Numbered from the stretch's first letter, positions 22,801 to 32,766 are shown. The stretch is DNA of 64,000 bases from Acholoe squamosa (GCA_949317995.1 OX439041.1:10552001-10616000); one strand, 5' to 3'. A program made the numbers and translations. Notes: a model not told the origin generated them from the sequence alone.

Positions 22801-25800
22801 TTGTAGATGTGGGTGTAAAAATCTGTTCTTATCAACGGATTTTCAAAATTTAAAGACCTATAGTCATCTTAGAGCCTCTCAAATCCCATTTTACCAGCAC
22901 ATAGAGTCAGGGAAATACTGGGGAAATTATAGAGAAAAATATCTCCCAAATAGTTCTGCTCGTATAAGGTGCACTAGGGGCCCATCCTCGCATATAAGCC
23001 GCGCCTTATACGCAAGGTATTACAGTATGAGCTGCACATAGGGTCTGGTAAAGTTCCCATTTCTTACTATAGTCTGTATAAGTAAAACCTCACATATAGG
23101 CCACACCCTGAGTTCCTGGGGGTGGTATAAGCTACTCCAGGTGTCTGAAATGGTAGATCCAATGGCCAACATATATGATTCTCATATCTACTAAATAGCA
23201 CGTTGATTGGAACTGGAGATGGTTACATACTGAGCTGATTATGTCAAACACTACTTACTTTGCACTATTTATTGCATCTTCCTCAACAGCCACATCGTCC
23301 TTCGGTAATTGTTTCGACAGTCGTATGTCCAGCACCATTTTCCTAAAAATATATGGGCATCACTTATTTTTAAACCAACTGAAAGACAAAACCTTTAAAA
23401 CTTACTACATGGGCGAGACCAGGAATTTGAAAACAGTGTGGCAAAGGGAGTTTGAACAAGTTTTTCCTTGGTCACAAAGTCAAGACTAGAAAAGCGAAAA
23501 TCCCTGCGCACAAAAAGAGTGGGGGGGGGGTGTAGTCCCCCCTTAAAATCCGCAATTGAAATAAGGTTTGAGCTAACACTACCGTAATCTCCCGCGTATA
23601 AGGCGCGTCTTATATGCCAAACAAAATGCTGCTGAGACTTATATGTGGGAGGGACATTGCCTTGAGTTTGGGGTGCGCCTTATAGGGGGGGGGGGGTATT
23701 GTTACTATAGAACAGTACTAAATTAACAAAAATCTGCCTTAGGGGTGCGCCTTATACATGGGACAGGCCTCCCTGAGTTGGGGGTACGCCTTATACGCAG
23801 GCTGCACCTTATACGCGGGAGATTACGGTATATATAAAACATGTATAATATTGGAAATACCAAAAATGTTAAACTCTCTGACCTAATACGGTAACCTCAT
23901 AAATCAACACTCTACATAAACCAGGGGTACTTTTCAAGCGAATTTTGGTAGAAGTTTTATATGGTCTTTTCTACAATCTTATACAATAAAGCCGAGTCAC
24001 AGGCCAGAGGTAGACTTTGAGGATACTTTAAGACTTATAGATTGACTTACTTGAACTCACTGAAGTCTAGCAGTCCATCCAGGTTTATGTCGTAGTATCT
24101 GAATATGTACCTACAGCGCATCTCTGCGGGTGTACCGCCGTGTTGTGTCACCGGCTCCATGGCCGCTAGACCCAGCAACACCTCGCGGAACGACAATAGG
24201 TGCCGTCTGTGTAGGTCAAACGCCCTGTCAGCAGAACATAGGGTACATGTTAAGTTAAGGACAACAGGTGATACTAGTGCTGCTCAAAAGCTCTTATTGA
24301 AACATAGGCAAAGCAATTTTATCGCTGTTAACTCTGACGACTTTTAGCAGGAAAAGCTTGCGAACCAGAAGTGCCAAAAGCATCTTAAAATGGGTTTGAA
24401 AATTTTTTTCTTTTTTTATATCCACCGACACCCCCTTTATTTGTAATCCTCAAGATAAGAACGCAAGATCTCCAGGTGCTTGACATTCTAAACTTCAGGG
24501 GTGTGAAATTCCCAAATCAATTTCCACTGAAGCACAATGTACCGCCTTGCAGAGGCTTATATCTAATATTTTTACATTAGATTTAAGTGACTGAAACAGT
24601 AAATTGGACACATAATACCACCATCTGATGTAGAGACAGTTTTGGAATTACCCTTGGGATAGAATCTGTATTCCATTTAGGAAAAAAACTTTACATTGGA
24701 GTAAATTCTATGTCAGAACCCCCCCCCCTCCCTCCATAAATGGAATTTTATTTTCTCAGTGGATTTACATAGATCTCAGGAATGGTCCTGGTGGGCATAG
24801 AAACCGTGGATTTCCGCCTTTCCGCAGCAATTTCACACCTCTGTAACTTCATACATATATTATATGTTATTTTTCTCTGACATGAAGAGAAATGCCTGAA
24901 TTTCTGTTTTAAAATTGTGAATTCGGGGTAAATTTGGCAAAAATTCGGCGTGTTATGCAGATTCAGCAGAAGCCCGACCCTCTCTCCTAAAACTCTTTTG
25001 GACAAATTTGGGTTAAATACTCTGGTCAAAAATCGAGAGAGCGTGACCCCCAAGCCTCCTGTTCAACAACACTGTGACTCGTTACTTCAATATTGGCATT
25101 TAAAGGATTACCGGAAATTCTCTCGTATAAGCCGCAGCTTATACCAGAACCCAAATCAAAGTGTGGTTTATAGGTGCGGGCCAAAATCGGAGTGCAGCTA
25201 ATACGAGGGCATTTAGCACTATGGAACAAAACTAGAGAACCTATTTTTAGGCCTCTGGTGTGGCCTATAGCCTTCAGAAACTCCTAAAGTCAGGATGTGG
25301 CTTATATGAGGGTGCGGCTTACACAAGAAAATTTACGGTACATTATAAACCCATGTAGCGCCTCACCTGAAGGTGTCGGTCATCCTGGCGGCTTGGAGTC
25401 CCTTACCAGACATGAAGGTGGTGAAGGCGTGCATGTTCATCGTGATACTCGGTGAACAGTGCTGCGTGAACTCACGGAACAACAACTCTTGGTCTGTAAT
25501 GAGAGATTAATCTTTTCTAAATCTTGGTGTTTTTATATGCGTTGCCATATATGCTTAGGTTTTGAGATTATACTACAACACTATGTAACATGACTCCTTA
25601 GAGAGAACAAGTCATTTCCTAATGTATTTGATACAGGGTTCCCACTATTTATGAATCATTGTTTTAACTGACTTTTACCAGACATTTATCGACTTTTAAC
25701 TGACCAAATAGCGGATGATTTATGATGGGGCTCACGAAAAAATCTATCAACTCTCGAACAAGAGCGTTTTAGAAATTTTGTGAATTTGCGTGGAATGTTG

Positions 25801-28800
25801 ACAATTATCCCCCTAAATTATTCAAAATTTCATTTTTTAACTGACTTTTCCAAAAATATCGTTTACCTGACTTTTAACTGACCTTTAAAGAAAAATAGGT
25901 TTAACTGACTTTTAACTGACCGGTGGGAACCCTGTTGATGTTATAAGCGCTCAGGTCTTTAGTATCCTTTTAGTGACATCGTATCAGAGTTTAGATATCA
26001 AAATTTAAGTATTTGATAATCAAGAAAATGGCCCCAAAAAGGACAGGGACATTTGGAGTGCCACAGGTGCCAAAGATGCAGCATATAGGACAGACTCTAT
26101 TCCTACGGAACATGTTATGGGTTAACTGTACATTTCAAAACAAGAACAAAGTTGTACCTTGTATGCCGAGTTTGGATGAGCGTATGAGGAGTTCTTGGGG
26201 CGTACTTTGTGAGGTTGACTCGGTGGATATGTCCAAGTAGTCACCATAGTTCTCATGTAGCAATGACACAGGCGTCCCGCTTGTACCTTAAATGTGTAAA
26301 CGTCACAGATATACATACATGCACAAAAGGCGCATTAACCTCCCAATAAACACCAAAATTCCACAATGTGGCAGGTTTGTGAGATAACATATGACGGCCC
26401 ATATGACCATAGTTTACCTTTTTGTTGTAGTTCTATGAAGTCGATAGCTTCGCGCCCCAACAATTTGTCCTCCTCCTGTAGTGTCTTTAAGTCATTCAGC
26501 TGACACCATTGGCACTTCTCGGACTGTAAGGGAAAAGCACTTAATTTGTCTCTTTATATTTATTTCCTATTTATCTTTTATTTCTTATTATTTTTTATTT
26601 TTTTTGTTATTTTTTATGGATCATCATCTCAATACATGATCTGCCTGAACAATTTTTCTGACTCACTTATATGAGCATGTGTTAACTCAACTCTGAGAGG
26701 TCAATATGATGCCTGAATACAGAATTACCAGATATGCATCATGAAATCATGAATAGCAGCTTTTTAATAAAAGGGTTGAGTGACCCATATCAATGCTTCG
26801 ATACAGCGCTTATGCTTTGAATTCCTGCTGAGTAGACTCACCAAAACTGCACAAATTTATTAGTCATAATAACATATGTGTACAGGGCATTACAAAGTGG
26901 AAACGGGGAACAAAGGTGCACCTTATACACGAGGATTTTAGACTATAAATCAGTATCAAAGCCACCAAAATGTAATCACAGATCTACCTTATAGGATCAG
27001 CTTGAGTTAAAGGTGTGCCTTTACACACGAGGTGCGCCTTATATTTGAGGGGCACGTGGGGTGGTTTATAAACTTTTATAAGTTTTATGGTACCGGGTAA
27101 GTCTAATATACCGGCGGTACAATTATAGTATTATCCCCAGCCATAAACCTTCATTCAAACATTTTTTTTACATAAAGTACATGTACATACCTCTTGTGCG
27201 ATGATAACCCTAATGGGGTTGGCGAGGAATGTGATGTGCGTCGTTTGGGGTCTTCCCACCGTCCTCGTGTATTGCGTCCGCAATATGCCCGCAACGCTTA
27301 CACGCGTCCCAGCAACCTAGGATAAATATGTGCACCATTAGACTACGAGGAGGATTGTATTTGATGGATCAAGGACATAAGCTCAGCATAGCTGAGATAA
27401 ATTGTATTTGTGATGATTAATGATTATGATAAAATAAAATACTCGAGTTATGAGTGGGTAGGATGGGTTGAATTGGACAGTCCCAAGGAGCTTACTATCA
27501 GATTGAATTATATACTTGTACCAAGCTCCAAGTGCGTTTAGGCCGTGTCTACTGCCTGGTCACGGCTCGCCAGTCCCAAGGTAGTAGACTTGAATAGGTC
27601 CAGTGTCAGGATTACTTGGTGGGTTTGGTAGTGCTGAACTAATTCTATGACACAATTAAAAATAAAAAGGAGACCATGGCAAGAATATGACAGGCTATGA
27701 GGAGGACGTGGACAAAATTCTAGCATGGAATGTTAGATGTAAATGAATTGGATTCCCTGGAATCCAATTCAAAAAGAAAGACTTGCATTGAAGGGTTGGC
27801 AAACTTGATCAGAAGGCGACAGGTAACTCCCAGTGTAACAAACTAACAAACATTTGAAAGCCTAATTTCCAAGTGTATGTATCTGACAATATTTACCACT
27901 TTTTAAATGGTGCTAAACAGAAAAATAGGTTCTATTGTACCAATCTAAGTCATGTCCAAAATGTACTATTTACTGTATATGGTGCTCATCAGAAATCAAT
28001 GCTTTAAAGGAGGACTGAGCTGGCCGTTTTCAGATCGCCACAGACCCGCCGATCTGTAAGCAGACACTGCGCCACTCCCAGGTCACTCAGTCCACTGTGA
28101 AGCTTAACCATTGAGACCCTCACTGTGCACTCTGCAGCCCACCCCTCCCAGCCAACCCAGCTGATGGATGTTACATTGGACTGGGCTTGGGTGCATTTAC
28201 ATCTAGGTTTCAAACTTTTGTAGAGCACAACTGAGAAATACTATAGGATGTGTCTGTGGGTGGAGGGGGGTAGAAGATTTTTTGGGGGTTGGGGCCATTT
28301 ACCCCAGATCCCGCCCCCCCCCCACCAGAAAATTTGCAATTTTCACCAAAAGCTTTAGAACTATAGTTGCAAGCCATACTGGAGCAAAATAAGAACTACA
28401 GATTTAAGATGTGGGGGCAGAAGATGTTTTCCCCATAATTTTGGGCTTGGGGCCATTCACCCCAGAGCCCCACTCCAAGAAAATTTGCAATTTTTACTAA
28501 AGGGTTTATAGATCTAGGTTGCAAACCTTTCTAGAGCACAAATGAGAACTACATATCTATGGTGTGGGTGGTAGGAGATTTTCTGGTATATTTCTAGGAC
28601 TTGGGGCCATTCACCATTTATGGCATGAAGTTCACATCTCACATTAAACCTGTATATCAAGTCAGATGCCCATTGAAGGAAAAGAAATCTCAACAACACT
28701 GTACAAAATGTATCATATCAAACTCATATTTTACTAGCGCAAATCTAAGTAATATGTCTACATGAGAGGGGTAATCTCAGGAACTCTGTAGAAAATATTT

Positions 28801-31800
28801 TTACCCCTGATCATTTGATAATTAAGCATGGTGCTGCTGGAGCCACCACCATGGCCCAGCAAATGAGTTCTAATAGTCAATCCTCAGGAAACTTGTATAT
28901 AGTCTTATAGGTATGTAAGTTTTATGCTAGCACTGTAGAAGTAGATTAGTTTAATACCATCTCTACACATACTTGTATGTCTCATGTATCTCTCAGTGAA
29001 TTTCTGAGAGTGCAGTGATTGTCGTCACTGTATAGAACCGGTGCTCAAGAGACCAAAATAAAAAAAAACATGACATGATGGGAAAATATAACATAAACAG
29101 TATTAGAAACACTAACTGATGTAGTACTATGCATGTTCGTAATTGTTTTGTATTTTAATACCATTATATGATTATTATATGTATGTATCTTATGTAACTC
29201 GTATGAGTTTTCGAGAATAAATCATTGTCATTGTCATTGTCTAACGCAGGGACAGGTGGGAAACAGACAGCGCAGAATTTGGTTATTTTGGAAGCAGAAA
29301 TCTTGAGCGCAAAAAAAAATTTCTAAGACAGTTACTTTAAACAAGTTTTGGCAGTCAATGATTCTATGAATCAAGACAGAATCGCTAAGGCTTCCAAGAT
29401 GTCTGCTTCTGACCTGTCCCTGCTTCCCAGTTGATTGAGTCAAGACAGATCAAACATGTTTGATTTATCTCCTCCAGATGACCCAGTGCGCTCATTGAGA
29501 CCGGCCATATAGAAAGTACGGGAAACGGACAGTCCGCCAGACTGGCGGTTCGACAGGACAATTGGACAGAATTTGGTAGGACTATGCAACAGATTTTCGG
29601 GACAATTCGACAGTTTGGAAATGATGTGAATAACCTTTTAAAATATTTATTCAACGATTTCTAAAAGGGGTTTACTTTTGCATGATTCTACGGTGAAGGG
29701 ACAGTCTCACTAGCGTTCTTGTGCTTTCAAATTCTGTAAGAAGAGAGAGATGTTATCATGGTTTGACATCCCCTTGTATCTGTCGAATCGTCCTGTGAAA
29801 CCGTCCCATGTGAAATGAAATTCTGTCGAATCGCAGGACCTGGCAAACCACTGATCTGTCCCACAACCATAAGTACTATGGAAGTGATCAATTTTTAAAG
29901 ACGGCAAGGGGGGTGAACATTTTTGACTCCTTTAAGGGGGGAGGGCAAAGCCCGTTTTCAGCAAAAATACCTGCATGTTACTACAGGTTAAAAGGGCGGG
30001 TTTGCGCACTTTTTGGCAAAAATATTGGACCGGTGGGGGGGGGGGTGATTATTTTGCATGTATCTGCGAACAAACCTACCACCCCCTGTTGTCGAAAAAT
30101 GGTCACTCCCTAAATCAAGGGCCTGCCTTAATACATGTGCAGTTGTACCATTTAATAAGCCCCTGCTGATGAACACACACCCTAACTTACTGACTCAGCA
30201 CAAATGAATGACACACCCCTACTGCCAGTACTGGCTACTCCTTTGTTGAAATTTATCATTTGAATTAAAACCAAAAGTGAAAATAAAGTACCGCTACCGG
30301 TGAATAATTGTTCAGACTTATAGTCTACTTAAGGTATCTCTCATGAATAGATGATAGCATACCCTACTCTAATTTATTTTTAGGCCTAGTCATAGAGTCA
30401 TTGACTGAAGAAAAGGGGATGGGTACAGCTACACTACTAGTACTAGGGCACTACGGTAGGAGTCAGGCCTAGGCTAGGCCAGGGGATAACTAGACACCTC
30501 GGAAGCAGGGACATCTCGGTAGCAGACATCTCGGAAGCAAGTCATCTCGGAAGCAGACATCTCGGAAGCAAATAGATTTTCTAAATAATTATTTTGACAA
30601 TGTTTTAATATCTTTTTCTTTTTGGCATCCATGATTCTATGGCGTAGGGACAGTATCATTAGGGTTGTTGGTCATTCAAATTCTATAAGAAGAGAGGGAT
30701 ATCATGGTTTTATTTGCACCCAAACTGTCTTGCTTCCGAGATGTCCCAATGCCTGCTTCCAAGATGTCTGCTGCCGTGATGCCCCTGCTTCCGCGGTGTC
30801 CAGTTACCAGTATTCAGCCAGGGACTTGGATGTCATGACTCATGTGCATTTATTTCATGATTAAATCAATGCACCTTCGGTCTTAACTTATAATAGCTTG
30901 CTAATAAACGGGTCTGCCCCTTCTTACCACCGCCCCTGGTCCAAGTCCGTCTGGGCTACTTAGGTCTCAGAGGCAGAGCACACAAAACTCAGGCACTACA
31001 GATAGGGGGCTGTGTACAAATGACGTCATGCATTTTTGGACCATTTTTGACCCCCCCCTCCCCCCTTGTCATGTTTCGTCATACAACACTTGACCCCCCC
31101 CCCACAGCATGACGTCATGCAGAGAGATTACCCCCCCCCCCAAGTTCAACAAAGAGAGGGGGTGGATTGGGGGGAGGAGGAAAACTAATTTTGATACCTC
31201 AAGGAGTGAGAGTGGGTGGGGTAAAAAAAAATTCATGCCTTTTCAGCAAAAAAACCCTCTGAATAACTATCGATGCTACCCTGAGGCAGCAGCAGAGATT
31301 CAGTGGTATTTTAGCTGCTGCCTAAAGGCAGCAGGGGTCCTTTTCAAAAAGGGTTAAATCAGAATGGGGCCTGGATTAAGTGGGGGATCCACTGCCGCGA
31401 GTAGCACTGCGAATGTAATCGTGCGTGTACACGTCCGAGAGCAGTCGCAAGAATCAAAACATCTTGATTTCTGCGAATGTTGTCGCACGTCGCTCGGACG
31501 TCGCATGAACTCTGTCGCAGCAGCATATCCACTACTGGAACGTTTTCTGCGAGAACACACGCACGACAACATTCGTAGTGCTACTCGCGGCAGTGGATCC
31601 CCCACTTTAGGGAAAAGAGTAATGCACCCTGGCCTGGACATCAACTTGACTTTACACTGACATTGATGGCAGTGACACTCATTGAGTGAGATGTCTGAGG
31701 AAGGCATGCATGTAGGGCCTATAGGTATTATATTTCCCTACCTTTACAATTTTTTTTTCTTGCCAGAACCAAAGCAAATTGTGATTTCTTAATGACATGA

Positions 31801-32225
31801 TGTCATGCAGCCCATGACCCCCCCCCTCCCCCCCTTGTCATGCTTGGTCATGGGAAGTGGGACCCCCCCCCCCCTCCCCCCTCCTGCATGACGTCATTTG
31901 TACACAGCCCCTAGTAGGCCTCTTTCATTAAACCCTGGCTAGCAGCAGCTCGACCTGAACCACATAAAAACCACCACGAGCTGCTCACAGCTCAGCGCAA
32001 CAAGTTGCTCACCTCGGACGCGACGCGCTGGGCACAAACTTTGATGGTTTCATTGGGAAGTACACGTCCAAAAGGCATCCACCAGCCCCGATCTCCATGA
32101 TGTTGCATCAAATACTTCTGGGCATCCTCCCCCGGCACGAGAACGCTAACTGTGACCAAAGGATCGTCCACTGCCGGTCTTTCATCGCCAAATACGTCGA
32201 CATGGTCACGTTTGTTGCCAGCCAT
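10868..32225 (-). CDS. Nudix-EF-hand-PPP phosphatase, 17 exons, 810 aa
   Basis: Exons (5' to 3'): 32225-32013, 27316-27191, 26523-26418, 26286-26158, 25493-25367, 24224-24051, 23342-23259, 22629-22501, 22026-21920, 19970-19735, 19317-19237, 18919-18787, 18327-18197, 17675-17569, 16919-16674, 16311-16134, 10993-10868. All junctions are GT-AG, phases agree, and they sum to 2433 nt. The start has a purine at -3 and G at +4. The product is a metal-dependent Ser/Thr phosphatase (PPP family) fused to a degenerate Nudix domain (about 20-110) and an EF-hand region (about 190-345). A linker (364-510) carries KK-x7-KRAR, a possible bipartite nuclear signal. No signal peptide or membrane segment is seen. 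EF-hands before the phosphatase domain set it apart from PPEF/RdgC, whose EF-hands follow it. Calcium control is inferred. Intron 16 (5.1 kb) holds a foldback-like element. No gene name was recognised. Confidence 0.87.
11126..11300 (+). mobile_element. SINE-like element, diverged copy
   Basis: Contains 'gtaagtgagtaatata', 'acagctaaggtcatattcat', 'cacaatttcacaggg', 'tgtgcaccacaca' and 'gatatagacacttttaa' in the order of the better copy at 48113-48292. It lies in phosphatase intron 16, next to the left end of the foldback-like element. Confidence 0.7.
11542..11837. mobile_element. CCGTAA MITE with proven TA target duplication
   Basis: Element body 11544-11835 (292 bp) starts CCGTAATCTCCCGCGTATAA and ends with the inverse. 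The same host sequence at 28235-28250 reads 'aatactataggatg' without it, while here it reads aatactaTA-element-TAggatg. The duplicated target is therefore TA, the Tc1/mariner type. Confidence 0.95.
11838..13265. repeat. Tandem array, ~153-bp unit, left arm
   Basis: About eight or nine units, marked by 'gtgggggcagaagatgtttt', 'cttggggccattcacccc' and 'gatctaggttgcaaacc', recurring near 11990, 12142, 12296 and 12450 and, more diverged, to 13265. Interrupted by the MITE at 12596-12822. Confidence 0.9.
12596..12822. mobile_element. CCGTAA-family MITE inside the tandem array
   Basis: Ends TACCGTAAACTCCCGCGTAT and the inverse ACGCGGGAGATTACGGTA, with repeated 'gtgcgtcttata' words. It splits a ~153-bp unit, so it is younger than the array. 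Confidence 0.9.
13321..13656. mobile_element. MITE, CAGGGGTGTGAAAT family
   Basis: Begins CAGGGGTGTGAAAGC with an 'ggaattccgcgg' palindrome and ends TTTCACACCCCTG. Contains a long G run and 'caaatccactgagaaaat', as in the copies at 20117-21144 and 24496-24843. It sits between the two inverted arrays. Confidence 0.85.
13740..15410. repeat. Tandem array, ~153-bp unit, right (inverted) arm
   Basis: Units marked by 'ggctggcccctaaccccaaa', 'tctgctagacttatccaaaa' and 'gcacccaagttgtctaca' recur at a spacing of 153-154 bp. On the inverse strand they align with the left-arm unit (ataatttggggttaggggcc with ataattcagggcttggggcc). Several units are truncated. Confidence 0.85.
14990..15267. mobile_element. 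MITE, GGGAGTGGTCATT family, in the right array
   Basis: Starts with GGGAGTGGTCATTATTTATC and ends with the inverse, GATAAATAATGACCACTCCC then TTA. The interior has G-rich 'gaggggg' runs and 'gcgcgaaaaccc'. It interrupts a ~153-bp unit. Confidence 0.9.
15606..15757. mobile_element. MITE, CAGGGGCGTGGGAAGC ends
   Basis: Left CAGGGGCGTGGGAAGC, right GCTTTCCACGCCC in inverse. Likely of the same family as 59445-59792. No coding capacity. Confidence 0.6.
16963..17033. repeat. Perfect 35-bp-arm hairpin, GCATCATG family
   Basis: Left arm runs 16963-16997 and right arm 16999-17033 with one loop base; the arms are exact complements. Arm words are GGTCGTCATGATGCATGAAT and GCAGCCCTGGCGAGT. It lies in phosphatase intron 14, 43 nt upstream of the exon 15 acceptor. 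Confidence 0.95.
17238..17335. mobile_element. GCATCATG-family MITE, short
   Basis: Left 'tagggccactaatgcatcgg', then TGCATCATGCCCACTGGTCA, and right 'ccagcgg...tttaaagggtta'. The central hairpin is mostly lost. Confidence 0.6.
20117..21144. mobile_element. CAGGGGTGTGAAAT MITE split by ~0.7 kb
   Basis: Left CTCAGGGGTGTGAAATGCCG, right TTCCGCGGAAATTTCACACC then CCTGAG. Compared with the 348-bp copy at 24496-24843, about 0.7 kb of unrelated sequence lies between the two parts (about 20245-20920). The nature of that inserted sequence was not recognised. Confidence 0.75.
21318..21568. mobile_element. GGGAGTGGTCATT-family MITE, diverged
   Basis: Left 'gggagtgctcattttcaaca', right 'gttaaaaactgaccggtccc', with the typical G run and 'agtgcaaaacatg' between. 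The terminal bases are mutated. Confidence 0.55.
21630..21878. mobile_element. CCGTAA-family MITE
   Basis: Ends TACCGTAATCTCTCGCGTAT and TACGCGGAGATTACGGTA. 'tataaggcgcaccc' recurs internally. It lies in phosphatase intron 9, about 40 bp from exon 9. Confidence 0.9.
22206..22450. mobile_element. GCATCATG-family MITE, two hairpins
   Basis: Bounded by 'taagggccgctgatgc' and the inverse 'gcatcagcagccctaa'. Contains two hairpins, with arms 'caatgaagtgctggcgagt' and 'gaatgtagcccttgtgagt'. It reaches to about 50 bp from exon 8 of the phosphatase. Confidence 0.85.
22748..23027. mobile_element. CCGTAA-family MITE
   Basis: Ends TACCGTAATACCCTGCGTAT and the inverse TACGCAAGGTATTACAGTA. Located in phosphatase intron 7. 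Confidence 0.85.
23580..23830. mobile_element. CCGTAA-family MITE
   Basis: Ends TACCGTAATCTCCCGCGTAT and TACGCGGGAGATTACGGTA, inside phosphatase intron 6. Its arms are among the best preserved in the window. Confidence 0.9.
24496..24843. mobile_element. MITE, CAGGGGTGTGAAAT family
   Basis: Left TCAGGGGTGTGAAATTCCC, right GCAATTTCACACCTCTG. The interior is collinear with 20117-21144, with 'gtaccgccttgcag' and 'gaattacccttgggata'. Confidence 0.85.
25109..25340. mobile_element. CCGTAA-family MITE
   Basis: Left TACCGGAAATTCTCTCGTAT, right ACAAGAAAATTTACGGTA. It ends 26 bp from exon 5 of the phosphatase, close to that exon's donor site. Confidence 0.8.
25634..25934. mobile_element. MITE, CAGGGTTCCCAC ends
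   Basis: Left CAGGGTTCCCACTATTTATG, right GGTGGGAACCCTG, both next to 'ttaactgacttttaactgac' words. Located in phosphatase intron 4. Confidence 0.85.
28002..28640. mobile_element. Left-half copy of the foldback-like element (empty site)
   Basis: The first ~240 bp are nearly identical to 11301-11541, and about three ~153-bp units follow. This copy lacks the MITE at 11544-11835 and thus records the uninterrupted target. It lies in phosphatase intron 1. The right half is absent. Confidence 0.9.
29120..29241 (+). mobile_element. Probable LINE 3' tail
   Basis: An AT-rich end with 'aataaatcattgtcattgtc' running into several ATTGTC/CATTGT repeats, the kind of short tandem tail that CR1/L2-type LINEs leave. 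No coding sequence precedes it, so the copy is short. Confidence 0.45.
29246..29425. mobile_element. Possible MITE, GCAGGGACAGGT ends
   Basis: Left GCAGGGACAGGTGGGAAACA, right GACCTGTCCCTGC. The inverted match is short, so the call is tentative. Confidence 0.4.
29893..30112. mobile_element. GGGAGTGGTCATT-family MITE, left end diverged
   Basis: The right end reads 'ccctgttgtcgaaaaatgg' then TCACTCCC, with the usual G runs. The left end is poorly preserved. Confidence 0.5.
30485..30810. mobile_element. MITE, ATAACTAGACACC ends
   Basis: Left ATAACTAGACACCTCGGAAG, right inverse CTTCCGCGGTGTCCAGTTAC. Multiple 'acatctcggaagca' words follow the left end and inverted ones precede the right. Confidence 0.75.
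31005..31911. mobile_element. MITE, GGGGCTGTGTACAAAT family, with nested hairpin
   Basis: Left GGGGCTGTGTACAAATGACG, right CGTCATTTGTACACAGCCCC, each flanked by TA. At 907 bp it is longer than the copy at 1167-1485 because another element (31378-31610) is nested in it. It lies in phosphatase intron 1, ending about 100 bp from exon 1. Confidence 0.8.
31378..31610. mobile_element. Nested MITE with ~40-bp inverted ends
   Basis: Left end AAGTGGGGGATCCACTGCCG then 'cgagtagcactgcgaatgt'; the right end is its near-perfect inverse. The centre forms a second palindrome around 'atcaaaacatcttgattt'. Confidence 0.9.
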
Positions 32226-32766
32226 TTCTGCCCCAACAAAATTGACCTACTTTGCTATTCAGGTCTGACTAAGTAAATTATGAAAAACCTGTTGTTTACA
32301 CACAACAATTTAGCTACTAAAGATAGTAAATGTTAATATGACTTTGATAAATCAATTACTTACATACAGAGTGATGCAATTTTGTGACACATTATTTCTG
32401 AATTGGCAAAAAAAAAAGCAATATTTGGAAATTATTCCTAAAAATATGTACTGATACCTTAGTCATTTGCTAGATTCATACGCTTCCCAAAAAAACAAAC
32501 TTTGATATATCAAATAATTCTTTTTCTTTTGATAGTGTCACCAAGAAAATATATTGTGTAACTAGATAGAATAGAAAACTTGCTATGATTTTCCGATATT
32601 AAATAACAGAGTGATATAGTCCCTTAAACTATATTCTATACTTGGAGGGATACTAAAGATGTGTGAGAGGTCCCAGGGCACTTCCGGTTAAAGAAAACAC
32701 GTGAAGAAAGAAGTGTTGAAGTTTGTGTATTGCGTTTATTCTTGGACGTTGCCTCCGTGAACAAAG
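32226..32766. promoter_or_regulatory. Head-to-head promoter region, phosphatase / znhit3
   Basis: Only 541 bp separate the two start codons. Near znhit3 there is an ETS-type site ACTTCCGG (32680-32687) and an E-box CACGTG (32698-32703), 64-86 bp before its ATG. No TATA box was seen. ETS sites without TATA are typical of bidirectional housekeeping promoters; co-regulation is inferred. Confidence 0.7.

Larger units (their letters stand above)
22501..26286 (-). other. EF-hand region (exons 4-8) of the phosphatase
   Basis: One canonical loop, [12 protein letters not shown] at residues 279-290, has D279, N281, D283, G284, D287 and E290. About 42 residues before it, [12 protein letters not shown] (237-248) has the same helix-loop-helix setting but lacks Asp at positions 3 and 5 and Gly at 6, so probably does not bind calcium. 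A third, non-canonical hand may follow near 315-335. The pairing recalls calcineurin B and neuronal calcium sensor proteins. Confidence 0.8.
27191..32225 (-). other. Nudix-like module (exons 1-2) with degenerate Nudix box
   Basis: The Nudix consensus is G-x5-E-x7-R-E-U-x-E-E-x-G-U. Residues 53-75 fit its spacing exactly: G53, E59, R67, E71 and G74 are kept, but E68 and E72 are both Val. Strand-like segments flank it: LVTVSVLV before, WWMPFG just ahead, and [10 protein letters not shown] after. The exon 1/2 junction falls between residues 71 and 72, inside the box. Loss of two metal-binding glutamates suggests a binding rather than a hydrolytic role; this is inferred from what is known of the family. 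Confidence 0.75.

Noticed and set aside
31354-31420. DPPLNPGP at the end of a - strand open frame, like a 2A peptide
   Set aside because: It lacks the glutamate of the 2A motif, arises at a MITE boundary and has no coding context. A similar NLNPGP at 16098-16120 is intron sequence after a splice donor.
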